The notes under the pieces are model-generated. The model did no database searches and had not been told where the DNA came from. It saw nothing but the letters and a program-made list of their open reading frames with translations. This document shows, piece after piece, positions 1 to 9,381 of a stretch of 64,000 nucleotides of DNA. The first letter of the stretch is position 1, and every line of letters begins with the position of its first letter. The stretch spans positions 1 to 64,000 of the forward strand of contig NZ_AP024862.1 in the NCBI RefSeq assembly GCF_024346755.1. The letters run 5' to 3'. The stretch is from Vibrio aerogenes (GTDB lineage: Bacteria > Pseudomonadota > Gammaproteobacteria > Enterobacterales > Vibrionaceae). Made by a program: the position numbers and the translations under genes.

Positions 1-212
1 CGCCAATTTTCCATAATGAATAACCTGAAAGTAAATGTACACCAAATATAATAAAAATCAACAAAAAGGTGAACAGCCAATTCAATATAATTATCACATT
101 AAAGTGTTAATTTTTGGCCAATAAAATGTAATTCTTATTATAAAGTCGATCTTGATGATGAAAACTGATAAAAAATTATGGATAACTAACACTAAGGTAA
201 GCATATAAAAAT

Positions 213-252
213 AAAGTGTTACCGCGTCACAATTTACAATGTAAATTATAAA
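213..252 (+). promoter_or_regulatory. candidate RctB 39-mer control site overlapping parS2
   Basis: The GC-containing block GTTACCGCGTCACAATTTAC and the TGTAAATT that follows stand out from the AT-rich background. They share ACAnTTTnnCAnTGTAAATT with a second element at 940-980 in the opposite orientation. In V. cholerae, RctB binds 39-mer sites lacking GATC as negative regulators of initiation, and ParB2 can bind at or spread into one of them. Assignment rests on position, the two-copy pattern and the embedded parS2 palindrome, not on an alignment. Confidence 0.5.
232..246. other. parS2 centromere site (ParB2 binding site)
   Basis: ATTTACAATGTAAAT matches the published vibrio chromosome-2 parS2 consensus NTTTACANTGTAAAN at every defined position. 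It lies in the middle of the putative 39-mer, about 1.2 kb upstream of rctB. ParB2 bound here would link segregation with RctB-driven initiation. Confidence 0.85.
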
Positions 253-610
253 AATAAACCGGAACGATTAAAGATCACGACAAAGTTACGGAGAGTGCTC
301 ATTCAACTTTAATATGATGCATCATTTAACAAATTGAAAATAAAAAATAAATCCACAGCTTTCTTCAGACAAACAAATCATCAAGAAATCGCTTAGCAAG
401 AATTGAGGGGTTTCTGAGCAAGATATGCCTTCTTTATAAGAACAGAGAGCAAACATAGTGATTCTACGTTGAAAATCAGTAACGCAGAGCAGGAGCCCAT
501 CAATCTTGCCCTTCGGGACCTCACGCAATACATCCATAGCATTTCACGCAGAAAAACTTGTGTTGATACCATACAATCAAATCATTCATTCAAGAAACAA
601 TAATGAATGG

Positions 611-1030
611 TGATCATGCTTTTGGAAACATGATCAAGAAGTTCTTATGATCATGCTTCCGGGCAAAAAGACGACTCAGGAACAATGATCAAGGCAATAT
701 AGTTCGAAATCCAAGGTATTCTGGTCAAAAAAAACAGACGATAAAGATCGGAACAATGATCAAGATGAATGGCAAGCCGGAAGCATATGTTTTTTACACA
801 GATATACGGCTCATGTCTTTTCAACCGGGCTCTATCAAGAATCAACCGATATAAAAACCAAAATAGAAAATTGAAAAAATGAATTCAAATACTGTTTCAA
901 CACCTTGATCATGCTTACGATGCGAGCGGTTAATTAAAAAATTACAATTTACAGTGCCAAATGTCGCTTACTTTCTGCCCGTATCCCGAAAATATGCCAA
1001 TCAAGGACTCATATCCATGATCATGCTTTC
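611..1030. repeat. seven dispersed RctB iterons upstream of the minimal origin
   Basis: Copies of the 13-mer TGATCATGCTTTC occur forward at 611-623, 648-660, 906-918 and 1018-1030. They occur in reverse at 624-636, 679-691 and 750-762; the last two end in TTGTTCC instead of TGCTTTC. Each contains the Dam site GATC. The copies at 611-623 and 624-636 abut head to head and form a 26-bp imperfect palindrome. In V. cholerae comparable iterons outside the minimal origin titrate RctB and are part of copy-number control. Confidence 0.85.
940..980 (-). promoter_or_regulatory. second candidate 39-mer with half a parS2 site
   Basis: On the minus strand this contains GCGACATTTGGCACTGTAAA, resembling the element at 213-252 in reverse orientation. 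TTTACAGTGCCAA (plus strand, from 948) keeps one intact parS2 arm and a degenerate second arm. It lies between dispersed iterons 906-918 and 1018-1030. A role as an RctB negative-control site is inferred. Confidence 0.4.
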
Positions 1031-1113
1031 GTCTGAGAAGAAAGAAAGATAAAAAATGAATTCGTTTGTCTGAATATAACCAAGACTAAAAACATGAGAA
1101 CAAAGCAACAACT

Positions 1114-1240
1114 TGATCATCTTTCCGGATTATCATTGATCATTGTTCTGAAACACAGATGATCATCTTTCAGTGCTTTGATGATCATGTTTTCAGGTAT
1201 TCAATGATCATGGGTCCGAAGGGTTCATGATCATGCTTTC
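1114..1240 (+). repeat. oriCII core: six phased RctB iterons
   Basis: Six same-orientation copies start at 1114, 1137, 1160, 1182, 1205 and 1228, giving steps of 23, 23, 22, 23 and 23 bp, about two helical turns. The common core is TGATCAT, followed by variants of CTTTC, TGTTC, GTTTTC and GGGTCC. The six-iteron phased array is the hallmark of the minimal chromosome-2 origin. Every copy carries GATC, fitting the known need for Dam methylation before RctB binds. Confidence 0.92.
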
Positions 1241-1259
1241 AAGATGAATAAAAAAAAGT

Positions 1260-1445
1260 TCTTTTATACCATATATTTAGGGTTACTTTCTTACCCGGAT
1301 CATTAGATCATTTAATCATTAAAGATCAAAATTAAGCATATTGATCACAAAAAAATAAAATAAAAACTTTCTCTTTATTTATAGATAATTTTTCATTATT
1401 CTCGGAACAATGATTATTTTACAGATTATGTGATTCTAACCAAAT
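1260..1445. other. oriCII DNA-unwinding element and rctB promoter region
   Basis: This AT-rich segment separates the iteron array from rctB. ATCA recurs at 1299, 1307, 1315, 1325 and 1344, the repeats that RctB is reported to bind as single strand in the V. cholerae unwinding element. GGAACAATGATTA at 1404-1416 is an iteron-like sequence in reverse that has lost the GATC. Being right in front of rctB, it may be an autoregulatory RctB site. No strong consensus promoter could be fixed by eye. Confidence 0.7.
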
Positions 1446-3422
1446 ATGAGCTCAGCTGAAAAAATATTGATTAAGTCTCCCAGAAATCATAAAGATGGGC
1501 ATTTGTTCGAAGTATCTGAGTCATCAATTGACTGGATTGAACAGTATCAGCATTTTAAAGGGGTGACGAAAAGCATTGTTGAACTATTGAATTTAGTTTC
1601 TCTGAAGGGGTTAAGCAGTCAGGATGGATTGGTTTCAACAACAGAATTAATTGATGCCACAGACGGACAGCTCACCAGAGCAGCAATCCAGCAACGATTA
1701 AGAGCTGCAGTCAATATTGGTCTTTTTGCACAAATTCCTGTCAGATTTGAAGAAGGACTGGCTGGAAAAACAATGCTTCACCGGTTTGTCAATCCCAACC
1801 AGCTCATCTCTACACTCGGTGTTACCAGTTTAGTCACTGAATCAGTCAAACAATCAGAAAGGCAGAAGCGTTCGAAAGCACTGGCACAGACTCAGGTGAA
1901 TCAGCGGCTATTACATGAGCATGGTTTAAACACGCCACCTACGATCAAAGATGAATCGGAGCAGTTTGTTGTTTCTCCAACCAACTGGGCTGGGATTATT
2001 GATCAAGCATTAGCGCCGCCAAGGACCAGAAAAAATTACCAAAAATCAATGGTTTCCATTTCAGGCACCAAAGCCGTAATAGAGACAAGATCGTCAAAAA
2101 ATATTATGACAGTTGATGATCTGATGACGTTATTTGCTTTATTCACACTCACTGTGCAGTATCACGACTATCACAAAGAAGAATATCACCTGAATGCGAA
2201 GCAAATCCCAAATAAAACGCCACTGTATATTACGGATATCCTTTCACTCAGAGGGAAGAAAGACAGCGGCCCTGCCAGAGATTCGATCCGTGACAGTATT
2301 GATCGTATTGAATTCACTGATTTTCAGTTACACGAGTTAACGGGGCGCTGGTTAAGTGAAAATATGCCGGAAGGATTTAAAAGTGATCGTTTTCGTTTTC
2401 TGGCCCGGACGATTACAGCTTCTGAGGAAGCGCCTGTTGAAGGTGCTGGCGGGGAAATCAAGATTAAGCCTAATCTGTATATTCTGGTCTGGGAGCCGTC
2501 ATTCTATGAAGAGCTATTGACCCGCGATTATTTTTTCCTCTTTCCTCCTGAAATTCTGCGACAGCATACACTGGTATTTCAGCTCTATTCTTACTTTCGC
2601 AGCCGGATGTCCCGAAGACACCACGAGTCCACATTACTCTCAGAACTGAATCAGAAACTTGCCAGAAATATTGAGTGGCGGCGTTTTTCAATGGACTTGA
2701 TCCGGGAACTGAAACGTCTGGCCGAAGTACACCATGATGAAAATTCATTCGAGGTCAATCTGTGGGGCTACCATCTGTCTGTAACAGGAATTTGTACGAA
2801 AGATAAGATCACCGATTACGAAGTGGATATCCGGTGTGATGTTGAAGAAGTTCTGCGCTACTCCAGAGCCAGAACGACGAATGCCGGAAAAAGGAACATG
2901 GCTCCTACATTACCAAACCCGCTCCGGCATGAATTGGTTTCCAAACAAAAACTGGATGAGTTGTCTTCCATCATTGATGGAGAATTTGAACCAATCAAAA
3001 GAAAATCACCATCACCACGAGGCAATCTTGGACGACGCGTCAAATTAAGGAAACACTTGGTTGAGATCAATGCCGATGAGATTACGATCACTCTGTCCAA
3101 ATACACCTCACCAGAGGCCCTGGAACGCAGTATTCTGGCTTTATCGGCGATGACCGGACATTCCCCCTCACAACTTCGTCAGGAGTGTGAGGAGCTGATA
3201 GAGAAGCTTGACTGGTTAAGAGCGGGGCAGGAAGCTATTCCGTATGAAGTGTTAAGCAAAACAGTTGAACAGTTTAATGCCGGCAATGCAGAGAAACATC
3301 TGTCAATTGAAAAGTTGATCTCCGGGCTGGCTGTAAGAAGAAAAGTTTGCAAACAAATCGGGGAAGGGCAGATAGATGAAGAGGTCCTGAAAGTTTTAGA
3401 TGATATTGCAATTGATGTTTAG
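1446..3422 (+). CDS. rctB: RctB, replication initiator of Vibrio chromosome 2
   Basis: RctB binds the 12-mer iterons and 39-mers of oriCII, melts the adjacent AT-rich DNA and starts replication of the second chromosome; it also represses its own promoter. The product has 658 residues, the usual length for RctB. It lies immediately downstream of an unmistakable iteron array, in the same orientation as in V. cholerae. The N-terminal 150 residues (start MSSAEKILIKSPRNHKDGH) look like the typical RctB start, and the middle is rich in the basic residues expected of its winged-helix DNA-binding domains. It starts at ATG with a weak ribosome site, in keeping with a protein held at low level. RctB is found only in the Vibrionaceae, so this gene identifies the replicon. 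Confidence 0.96.
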   Translation: MSSAEKILIKSPRNHKDGHLFEVSESSIDWIEQYQHFKGVTKSIVELLNLVSLKGLSSQDGLVSTTELIDATDGQLTRAAIQQRLRAAVNIGLFAQIPVRFEEGLAGKTMLHRFVNPNQLISTLGVTSLVTESVKQSERQKRSKALAQTQVNQRLLHEHGLNTPPTIKDESEQFVVSPTNWAGIIDQALAPPRTRKNYQKSMVSISGTKAVIETRSSKNIMTVDDLMTLFALFTLTVQYHDYHKEEYHLNAKQIPNKTPLYITDILSLRGKKDSGPARDSIRDSIDRIEFTDFQLHELTGRWLSENMPEGFKSDRFRFLARTITASEEAPVEGAGGEIKIKPNLYILVWEPSFYEELLTRDYFFLFPPEILRQHTLVFQLYSYFRSRMSRRHHESTLLSELNQKLARNIEWRRFSMDLIRELKRLAEVHHDENSFEVNLWGYHLSVTGICTKDKITDYEVDIRCDVEEVLRYSRARTTNAGKRNMAPTLPNPLRHELVSKQKLDELSSIIDGEFEPIKRKSPSPRGNLGRRVKLRKHLVEINADEITITLSKYTSPEALERSILALSAMTGHSPSQLRQECEELIEKLDWLRAGQEAIPYEVLSKTVEQFNAGNAEKHLSIEKLISGLAVRRKVCKQIGEGQIDEEVLKVLDDIAIDV

Positions 3423-3801
3423 GGCGTATATTTGCATTGTTTTTACAGGGAACTGACAGAGCGGATCTGAATAACTATTACTGTTTGTCTCGCAGGATAT
3501 TCGTTATAAATAACAATGTCTTTGGCTGAACTATGCCACAAAAATGCAATAAAAATTCATACCTAGCTATTTGCGAGCTTCCCGAGCTCGCTTTTTTTTG
3601 TTTTGCGTTATCTGAACGTTGATCCGGGACAATTCTGGCAAGCCGCTCCAGATGTGCTCCGGCGCAAAAAATGCGATTTTCGTCATCTAAATTTATCCGG
3701 AATTTCAAACATAATCACACTCTGGGATCTTTTTGCTTAACAAGCGTTTTTCTCTTCGATATAGAATACATGTCCCTTGCATGGTTTGTTCGGAGGTGTT
3801 T
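3423..3801. other. intergenic region after rctB
   Basis: Contains the terminator at 3573-3599 and, downstream of it, the likely promoter and leader of the small gene at 3802. A minus-strand open frame here lacks a ribosome site and family resemblance, so I take it as noise. Nothing else recognisable. Confidence 0.5.
3573..3599 (+). terminator. rho-independent terminator of rctB
   Basis: Stem GCGAGCT / AGCTCGC with loop TCCCG, followed by eight T. It is about 150 bp after the rctB stop. Confidence 0.85.
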
Positions 3802-4002
3802 ATGTCTATCAATTCAATTGACCATGATGAAATGGCAAATATGACAAGCAAGTGGGACTTCATGGATGAAGTTGAATCGGCTAAACCACAAAAAAATACT
3901 CTTAAATCGGCGGAAGCCCGTCGGCGGATTGAAGCGATGAAAGAGATAAGAGAAAGTGGCTTAACGATCGAAGAAGCAAAAGAATTAGGTCTTCTTCATT
4001 AA
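3802..4002 (+). CDS. small conserved protein of unknown function
   Basis: A 66-residue, hydrophilic, mostly helical protein with no signal peptide or membrane segment. I chose the ATG at 3802 (MSINSIDHDEMANM) because GGAGG lies at 3792-3796. An in-frame start further up (3733) would add 23 unlikely residues. The C-terminal half has the pattern EARRRIEAMKEIRE, reminiscent of small PA3496-type proteins, which lack an assigned biochemical role. It stands alone between rctB and the DUF3283 gene. I do not assign a function. Confidence 0.7.
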   Translation: MSINSIDHDEMANMTSKWDFMDEVESAKPQKNTLKSAEARRRIEAMKEIRESGLTIEEAKELGLLH

Positions 4003-4159
4003 TCAATGTGCTGAAGGGTGGAGGAACTACCCTTCAGCAATATATACCGGGCCCGCGGTCCTGAGATTGCTCCGGCATACAAAAAGGATATTTCCTTTCT
4101 TGATTTTTCCTCCCCTGTGATATATTTCCTGCTTTGTTTTACTGAGTGCAGGTAAACCT

Positions 4160-4369
4160 ATGTCTTTTAATCTTGCTGAACTTGCTGCTGAAGAAAAAAA
4201 CCGGATTGAGCTGGATAAACAGGCTGCTTTTCTGGTTTGGAAATTGAAGCAGGGCAAAGCTGGCCCTGAAGAATTAACCAAATATATCAGTTCGATTCGC
4301 TCAGCAGATGAACAGACCTGGTTTGAGCAATGTGTAGAGAAATACAAAAGAGTGATGGGTGTTATGTAA
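4160..4369 (+). CDS. DUF3283 family protein
   Basis: A 69-residue soluble protein (MSFNLAELAAEEKNRIELDK...) that I recognise as a DUF3283-type protein, a small family of unknown function mainly in vibrios and relatives. It is rich in Glu, Lys and aromatic residues, with a conserved-looking block around KQAAFLVWKLKQ at residues 20-31. An AGG lies a few bases upstream of the ATG. It sits just before the YebC-like gene, and I recall the same order near the origin of V. cholerae chromosome II. No function can be read from the sequence. Confidence 0.75.
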   Translation: MSFNLAELAAEEKNRIELDKQAAFLVWKLKQGKAGPEELTKYISSIRSADEQTWFEQCVEKYKRVMGVM

Positions 4370-4457
4370 TCTATCCCATATTTTTTGCAGAAATTGAAAT
4401 GGTTCTGTGTTTTTTCTACAATTCGTCGCATTCTATTGATTGAGAGAGAACATCCCG

Positions 4458-5177
4458 ATGGGAAGAAGTTTTGAAGTGCGCAAGGCTTCCATGGCGAAGA
4501 CACAAGGCGCCAAGATTAAAGTCTATTCCAAGTATGGTAAAGAGATATATGTTTGTGCCAAAAATGGTGGCGCAGATCCGGATACAAATCTTTCACTGAA
4601 ACATTTGATCTCCAAGGCCAAGAAAGATCAGGTGCCTTCTCACGTGATTGATAAAGCGCTTGATAAAGCATCCGGTGGCGGTGGTGAAGATTATGCGCCT
4701 GCGCGTTACGAAGGATTTGGACCGGGTGGCGTCAGCGTGATCGTTGACTGCCTGACTGACAACGGAAACCGTACTTATCAGGATGTTCGTCAGTGTTTTG
4801 TCAAAACCGGTGCGAAAATCGGCAGTCCGGGAACTGTCGCTCATATGTTTGATCATCAGGCTGTATTCCAGTTCCGGGGAGATGACGAAGAAGCGGTACT
4901 GGAAGCGTTAATGATGTCTGATGTTGATGTCACTGACATTGAGCTTGAAGATGGTGTGATTACAGTCTTCGCGCCAAATACAGAGTTTTTTAAGGCAAAA
5001 ACAGCGCTGGCTGAATCGTTCCCCGATCTAACAGTCGATGTTGAAGAGATTACATTTGTGCCTCAGACACATACAGAAATTGCCGGAGAAGATGCGGAAA
5101 AATTCCAGAAGTTTCTCGATTTACTGGATGAGAGTGATGATGTTCAGCAGGTTTATCATAATGCTGAGATCGCATAA
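4458..5177 (+). CDS. YebC/PmpR family protein, YeeN type
   Basis: Member of the YebC/TACO1 family. These proteins were long called transcriptional regulators, and recent work ties YebC-type members to the ribosome and relief of stalling at proline-rich sequences. The product has 239 residues, close to E. coli YeeN (238), and resembles YeeN more than YebC proper: it starts [15 protein letters not shown] and ends DDVQQVYHN. The signature RYEGFGPGG is at about residues 84-92. I prefer the ATG at 4458 to an upstream TTG at 4440, since MGR is the family start. The gene is followed by a strong terminator and forms its own unit. Confidence 0.9.
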   Translation: MGRSFEVRKASMAKTQGAKIKVYSKYGKEIYVCAKNGGADPDTNLSLKHLISKAKKDQVPSHVIDKALDKASGGGGEDYAPARYEGFGPGGVSVIVDCLTDNGNRTYQDVRQCFVKTGAKIGSPGTVAHMFDHQAVFQFRGDDEEAVLEALMMSDVDVTDIELEDGVITVFAPNTEFFKAKTALAESFPDLTVDVEEITFVPQTHTEIAGEDAEKFQKFLDLLDESDDVQQVYHNAEIA

Positions 5178-5207
5178 TTTCAGATTTTGATCAATATTTA
5201 TTCAGTG

Positions 5208-5241
5208 TAAAACGGTAGTCCACGGGCCTACCGTTTTTTTA
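5208..5241 (+). terminator. rho-independent terminator after the YebC-like gene
   Basis: Perfect 8-bp stem AACGGTAG / CTACCGTT (5211-5218 and 5228-5235) followed by a T run to 5240. Confidence 0.9.
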
Positions 5242-5760
5242 TTCCGTTCAGGTTTTAATATTCCGTTTAAAAAGTGTACTACGTTGTCTGAAGGATGAAA
5301 GATCAATACCTTATGACAAATTCGTGAGAAAGCTCAAATGTTATAAAAAAAAAAAATAAACAAAAAACTTATTAACAGTAAGGATATATATAAAAAACAC
5401 TTCTATTACACGAAGTTGTGTTGATAAAACTCACAAATAGTACTTTCATATTCTTTTCTCTTTAGTTTGCGTAACTTAAGATTGCAATTTACTATAGCGC
5501 ACCATAGTGTGATTGTTAAGATAATGCACTGAATGTAACTAAGCGTTTCTTTATATGACAATAAGTTTGGGAATTTTTGACTGTAAAGTTGTAAACTTCA
5601 CGTTTTTGAAAAACTCAACCTAAGTTTGATTTATAAAGTTTGCTTGTTACAAAACTCAACATAATACTTTTTATTAAAACCAACTGTAGTGATCTTATTG
5701 CTTCTGATTTGCGTTGATCAGAGTGATAAAGACACTGCCAAAAAGAGAAAGTAAAAGTCA
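5242..5760 (+). promoter_or_regulatory. long AT-rich leader/promoter region of the cyo operon
   Basis: More than 500 bp without a gene. It includes a run of 13 A near 5345, several copies of AACTCA (near 5430, 5613 and 5655) and a small inverted repeat AAGTT-GTA-AACTT near 5588. The length and composition suggest a regulated promoter. In other bacteria cyo operons respond to oxygen through ArcA and Fnr, but I could not identify a clean site for either here. Confidence 0.4.
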
Positions 5761-6762
5761 ATGGAAGCCTCACGATACAAAAGCATCATTCAGAGAACCG
5801 GGTTACTTTTGGTAACGCTTATGCTCTCAGGATGTAAATTTGCATTGCTGGATCCGAAAGGCGAGGTAGGTGTTCAGGTAAAAGAGCTGATTATTACAGC
5901 TTTGCTCCTGATGTTAATCGTTGTTATCCCTGTGATACTGATGACCATCTATTTTGCTTACAAGTACCGGGCTGGTAATACAGATGAAGAATATGCGCCA
6001 GAATGGTCTCATTCCACTAAGATTGAGCTCGTAGTCTGGATCATCCCGATTATTATCATTGCCATTCTGGCGACGATAACCTGGCGTTCCACACATCATC
6101 TGGAGCCTTCGAATCCACTTGTCAGTGACAATGAAACACTGACAATTGAAGTGGTTTCGATGGACTGGAAATGGTTATTTATCTATCCGGATCATGATGT
6201 GGCGACAATCAACTATGTTGCATTTCCCAAAGATGTTCCGGTGAAGTTTGTCCTTACTTCAGACAACCTGATGAACTCCTTTTTTATTCCACGTTTGGGA
6301 AGTCAGCTCTATTCGATGCCAGGAATGGTGACACGCCTCCATTTGGTGGCAAATCAGGCCGGTGATTATAAAGGTTTTGCTGCCAGTTATAGTGGTGATG
6401 GCTTTTCTCACATGAAATTCATAGCAACAGCACTACCTGATCAGCAGAGTTTTGATTCCTGGATAGAGAAGGTTAAATCTGCACCGAATACGATGAAAGA
6501 TTTTGCTGATTACCGTGAACTGGCACAGCCAAGTATTGATGACCCTGTGACGTATTACTCCAGTGTGCCTGATAATCTGTTCCATCAGATTGTGATGCAA
6601 CACCCGGGTGGAATGATGTCAGACATGATGGATATGCCATCATCAGGAGATGAGACGAAACATCAACATGGCCATGAACATCAGTCGCACCAGCAGATGA
6701 ATCATGAAATGAATCATTCAGATCAGAAAGCAGGCCATCAAATGGCTGCTCACGGGGAATAA
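5761..6762 (+). CDS. cyoA: cytochrome bo3 quinol oxidase subunit II
   Basis: Subunit II of the heme-copper quinol oxidase, which takes electrons from ubiquinol in the inner membrane. It is a lipoprotein: hydrophobic segment then LMLSGC with the lipidated Cys at residue 25. Two transmembrane helices follow (about 40-65 and 85-107), then a periplasmic cupredoxin fold. Where cytochrome c oxidases have CuA ligands this has [10 protein letters not shown], so it is the quinol type. The C-terminus carries a tail of about 35 residues with nine His, preceded by MMSDMMDMP, probably metal-binding. E. coli CyoA has a shorter His/Met tail. It is the first gene of cyoABCDE, 2 bp before cyoB. Confidence 0.95.
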   Translation: MEASRYKSIIQRTGLLLVTLMLSGCKFALLDPKGEVGVQVKELIITALLLMLIVVIPVILMTIYFAYKYRAGNTDEEYAPEWSHSTKIELVVWIIPIIIIAILATITWRSTHHLEPSNPLVSDNETLTIEVVSMDWKWLFIYPDHDVATINYVAFPKDVPVKFVLTSDNLMNSFFIPRLGSQLYSMPGMVTRLHLVANQAGDYKGFAASYSGDGFSHMKFIATALPDQQSFDSWIEKVKSAPNTMKDFADYRELAQPSIDDPVTYYSSVPDNLFHQIVMQHPGGMMSDMMDMPSSGDETKHQHGHEHQSHQQMNHEMNHSDQKAGHQMAAHGE

Positions 6763-6764
6763 TT

Positions 6765-8789
6765 ATGTTCGGAAGATTAACACTGGAATCTATTCCATAT
6801 CATGAGCCGATTATTATGATCACCCTGTCCGTGATAGCAGTGGTTGGTCTGGCTGTTGTTGCCTGGGTGACGCGCCTGGGCAAATGGCAATATCTTTGGA
6901 ATGAATGGTTTACGTCTGTAGATCATAAAAAACTTGGTTTTATGTACATCGCTGTTGCTATGGTCATGCTTTTGCGTGGTTTTGCCGATGCGGTGATGAT
7001 GCGGAGCCAGCAGGCGTTGTCTGCTGCGGGAGAAGCCGGTTATTTACCCCCGCATCACTATGATCAGATCTTCACCGCTCACGGTGTGATCATGATTTTC
7101 TTTGTGGCGATGCCGCTGGTCATCGGTCTGATGAATATTATTATTCCATTGCAGATTGGTGCACGGGATGTTGCGTTTCCTTACCTGAACAACCTGAGTT
7201 TCTGGCTGTTTATTGTTGGGGTGGTTCTGACCAACATGTCACTTGGGCTGGGTGAATTTGGCCGGACCGGCTGGCTGGCTTATCCGCCTCTGTCCGGGAT
7301 TGATGCAAGCCCGGGGGTCGGGGTGGATTACTGGATATGGGCGTTGCAGATATCCGGTGTCGGGACGACACTGAGTGGTGTTAACTTCTTCGTCACGATT
7401 CTGCGGATGCGGACGCCGGATATGCCGATGATGAAAATGCCGGTCTTTACCTGGGCTTCGCTGTGTTCAAATATTTTGATCATCATTTCATTCCCGATTC
7501 TGACCGTGACGATTGCGCTGCTGACACTGGATCGTTATTTAGGATTCCACTTCTTCACCAATGATATGGGCGGTAACATGATGATGTATATCAACCTTAT
7601 CTGGGCGTGGGGGCATCCTGAAGTTTACATTCTGGTTCTGCCGGTATTCGGGGTTTTCTCCGAAGTCACGGCAACGTTCTCCCGGAAAAAACTGTTTGGC
7701 TATACATCGCTGGTCTGGGCGACTGTTGTGATTACGATTCTGGCGTTTGTCGTCTGGCTGCATCACTTCTTTACCATGGGCGCTGGTGCGAATGTGAACG
7801 CTTTCTTCGGAATCGCGACGATGGTTATTTCGATACCGACCGGGGTTAAAATCTTCAACTGGCTGTTCACGATGTACAAAGGCCGGATTCAGTTTACGAC
7901 TCCCATGATGTGGACGATCGGGTTCCTGATCTCGTTCTCAATCGGTGGGATGACCGGGGTGCTGATGGCTGTTCCTGGTGCTGACTTTGTCTTTCATAAC
8001 AGCGTCTTCCTGGTTGCGCACTTCCACAATGTGATTATTGGTGGGGTTGTTTTTGGCTGCTTTGCTGCAATTACTTACTGGTTCCCGAAAGCAACCGGCT
8101 TTATGATGAATGAAGCCTGGGGTAAACGTGCATTCTGGTGCTGGCTGATTGGGTTTATTCTGGCCTTCCTGCCACTGTATGCGCTTGGCTTTATGGGCAT
8201 GACTCGTCGTTTAAGTCAGGATATCAATCCGGAATACTTCCCGTTCCTGGCGATTGCCGCTTTCGGCACAGCCATTGTTGCGCTGGGTGTGGTGTGTCAG
8301 TTCATTCAGATTTACGTCAGTATCCGTGATCGTGAACAGAACCGTGATCTGACCGGTGACCCGTGGGATGCACGGACGCTGGAGTGGGCAACCTCTTCAC
8401 CACCGCCATTCTATAACTTTGCTGTTCTGCCGAAAGGCGATGAAATTGATGCATTCTGGTATCAGAAGCAGCGTGGTGAGCATTCACCGGACAAAGAAGT
8501 GGAATATGAACCGATTCATATGCCGAAAAATACGCCGACAGGTATGTACGTTTCTGCCTTCGCTCTGGTATTTGGTTTTGCCATGATTTGGTACATCTGG
8601 TGGCTGGCTGCAATTGGCCTTGTTGGTGTGATTGCAACAACCATCCGGCACAGCTTTAACGATGACGTCGACTATTATGTTCAGGTTGATGAAATTAAAG
8701 CGATTGAAGACGCTCACCGTGCTCAGTTACGGGAAGCGGCAAAATCATCAGAGAAGAAAGACGATGTGGAGGTGAACTATGCACGCTAA
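6765..8789 (+). CDS. cyoB: cytochrome bo3 quinol oxidase subunit I
   Basis: Catalytic subunit with heme b, heme o3 and CuB; it reduces oxygen to water and pumps protons. The 674 residues compare with about 660 in E. coli. Diagnostic motifs are visible: TAHGVIM (heme ligand His), WGHPEVY (CuB His and the cross-linked Tyr), the HH pair in WLHHFF, and VAHFHNV with the two heme ligands. Fifteen or so membrane helices are expected. The start follows cyoA by 2 bp and the 3' end overlaps cyoC by 11 bp, so the subunits are probably translationally coupled. Confidence 0.97.
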   Translation: MFGRLTLESIPYHEPIIMITLSVIAVVGLAVVAWVTRLGKWQYLWNEWFTSVDHKKLGFMYIAVAMVMLLRGFADAVMMRSQQALSAAGEAGYLPPHHYDQIFTAHGVIMIFFVAMPLVIGLMNIIIPLQIGARDVAFPYLNNLSFWLFIVGVVLTNMSLGLGEFGRTGWLAYPPLSGIDASPGVGVDYWIWALQISGVGTTLSGVNFFVTILRMRTPDMPMMKMPVFTWASLCSNILIIISFPILTVTIALLTLDRYLGFHFFTNDMGGNMMMYINLIWAWGHPEVYILVLPVFGVFSEVTATFSRKKLFGYTSLVWATVVITILAFVVWLHHFFTMGAGANVNAFFGIATMVISIPTGVKIFNWLFTMYKGRIQFTTPMMWTIGFLISFSIGGMTGVLMAVPGADFVFHNSVFLVAHFHNVIIGGVVFGCFAAITYWFPKATGFMMNEAWGKRAFWCWLIGFILAFLPLYALGFMGMTRRLSQDINPEYFPFLAIAAFGTAIVALGVVCQFIQIYVSIRDREQNRDLTGDPWDARTLEWATSSPPPFYNFAVLPKGDEIDAFWYQKQRGEHSPDKEVEYEPIHMPKNTPTGMYVSAFALVFGFAMIWYIWWLAAIGLVGVIATTIRHSFNDDVDYYVQVDEIKAIEDAHRAQLREAAKSSEKKDDVEVNYAR

Positions 8790-9381
8790 TTCTGCGGTCG
8801 ATCATGGGCATGATCACCACCATGATACCGGCAGCAATAAGCTGTTCGGATTTTGGATTTACCTGATGAGTGACTGTATCTTGTTCGCCAGTTTGTTTGC
8901 GACATACGCTGTTCTTGAAATGGGAACAGCGGGTGGTCCGACTGGTAAAGATATTTTCGAACTCCCGTTTGTGTTTGTTGAAACCATGTTACTGCTATTG
9001 AGTAGTATCACTTTCGGTTTCGGTATGATTGCGATGAAGCGGAAGCAGCTCGGCAGTATGAAGCTGTGGCTGGTGATTACTTTCCTTTTCGGGCTGGGTT
9101 TTATTGCGATGGAAATCTATGAGTTCCATCACCTGATTTCGATGGGGCACGGTCCGGACAAAAGTGCGTTCCTTTCTGCATTCTTTACGCTGGTCGGCAC
9201 ACACGGTATCCACGTGACTTCTGGTCTGATTTGGCTGGTTGTTTGCCTGTGGCAACTGAATAAGAAAGGATTGACTGAAGTGATGGAAACGCGCTTTGGT
9301 TGTCTGAGTTTGTTCTGGCACTTCCTGGATATCGTATGGATTTGTGTCTTTACATTTGTCTACTTAGTCGGGGTGATGTGA
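8779..9381 (+). CDS. cyoC: cytochrome bo3 quinol oxidase subunit III
   Basis: Subunit III supports assembly and stability of the oxidase. The product has 200 residues with five predicted membrane helices. Its His-rich N-terminus (HGHDHHHD, residues 9-16) is also typical of E. coli CyoC, and [14 protein letters not shown] at about 24-37 is a family signature. It overlaps cyoB at its start and shares one base with the cyoD start (TGATG junction at 9379-9383). Confidence 0.96.
   Translation: MHANSAVDHGHDHHHDTGSNKLFGFWIYLMSDCILFASLFATYAVLEMGTAGGPTGKDIFELPFVFVETMLLLLSSITFGFGMIAMKRKQLGSMKLWLVITFLFGLGFIAMEIYEFHHLISMGHGPDKSAFLSAFFTLVGTHGIHVTSGLIWLVVCLWQLNKKGLTEVMETRFGCLSLFWHFLDIVWICVFTFVYLVGVM

Larger units (their letters stand above)
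1..600. other. AT-rich control region upstream of the chromosome-2 origin
   Basis: This stretch is very AT-rich and has no convincing gene. Short minus-strand open frames exist but lack a ribosome site and family resemblance. It holds one perfect parS2 site and a 39-mer-like element (listed separately). TATGGATAA at 177-185 reads TTATCCATA on the other strand, 8 of 9 matches to a DnaA box. In V. cholerae the equivalent region between parA2 and the origin carries the untranslated rctA segment and negative-control sites, so a regulatory role is inferred. I see nothing specific in 320-600. Confidence 0.6.

Noticed and set aside
322..845. Minus-strand open frames of 71 and 64 codons in the origin region
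   Set aside because: No ribosome site, odd composition, and they run through iterons and regulatory DNA; the V. cholerae rctA segment is also not translated.
1011..1019. ATATCCATG as a DnaA box
   Set aside because: Three of nine positions differ from TTATNCACA, so it is not better than chance in AT-rich DNA.
611..1240. Possible CRISPR-like array because of evenly spaced short repeats
   Set aside because: Repeats are 12-13 bp with 9-10 bp spacers, contain GATC and lie next to rctB; they are replication iterons. No cas genes.
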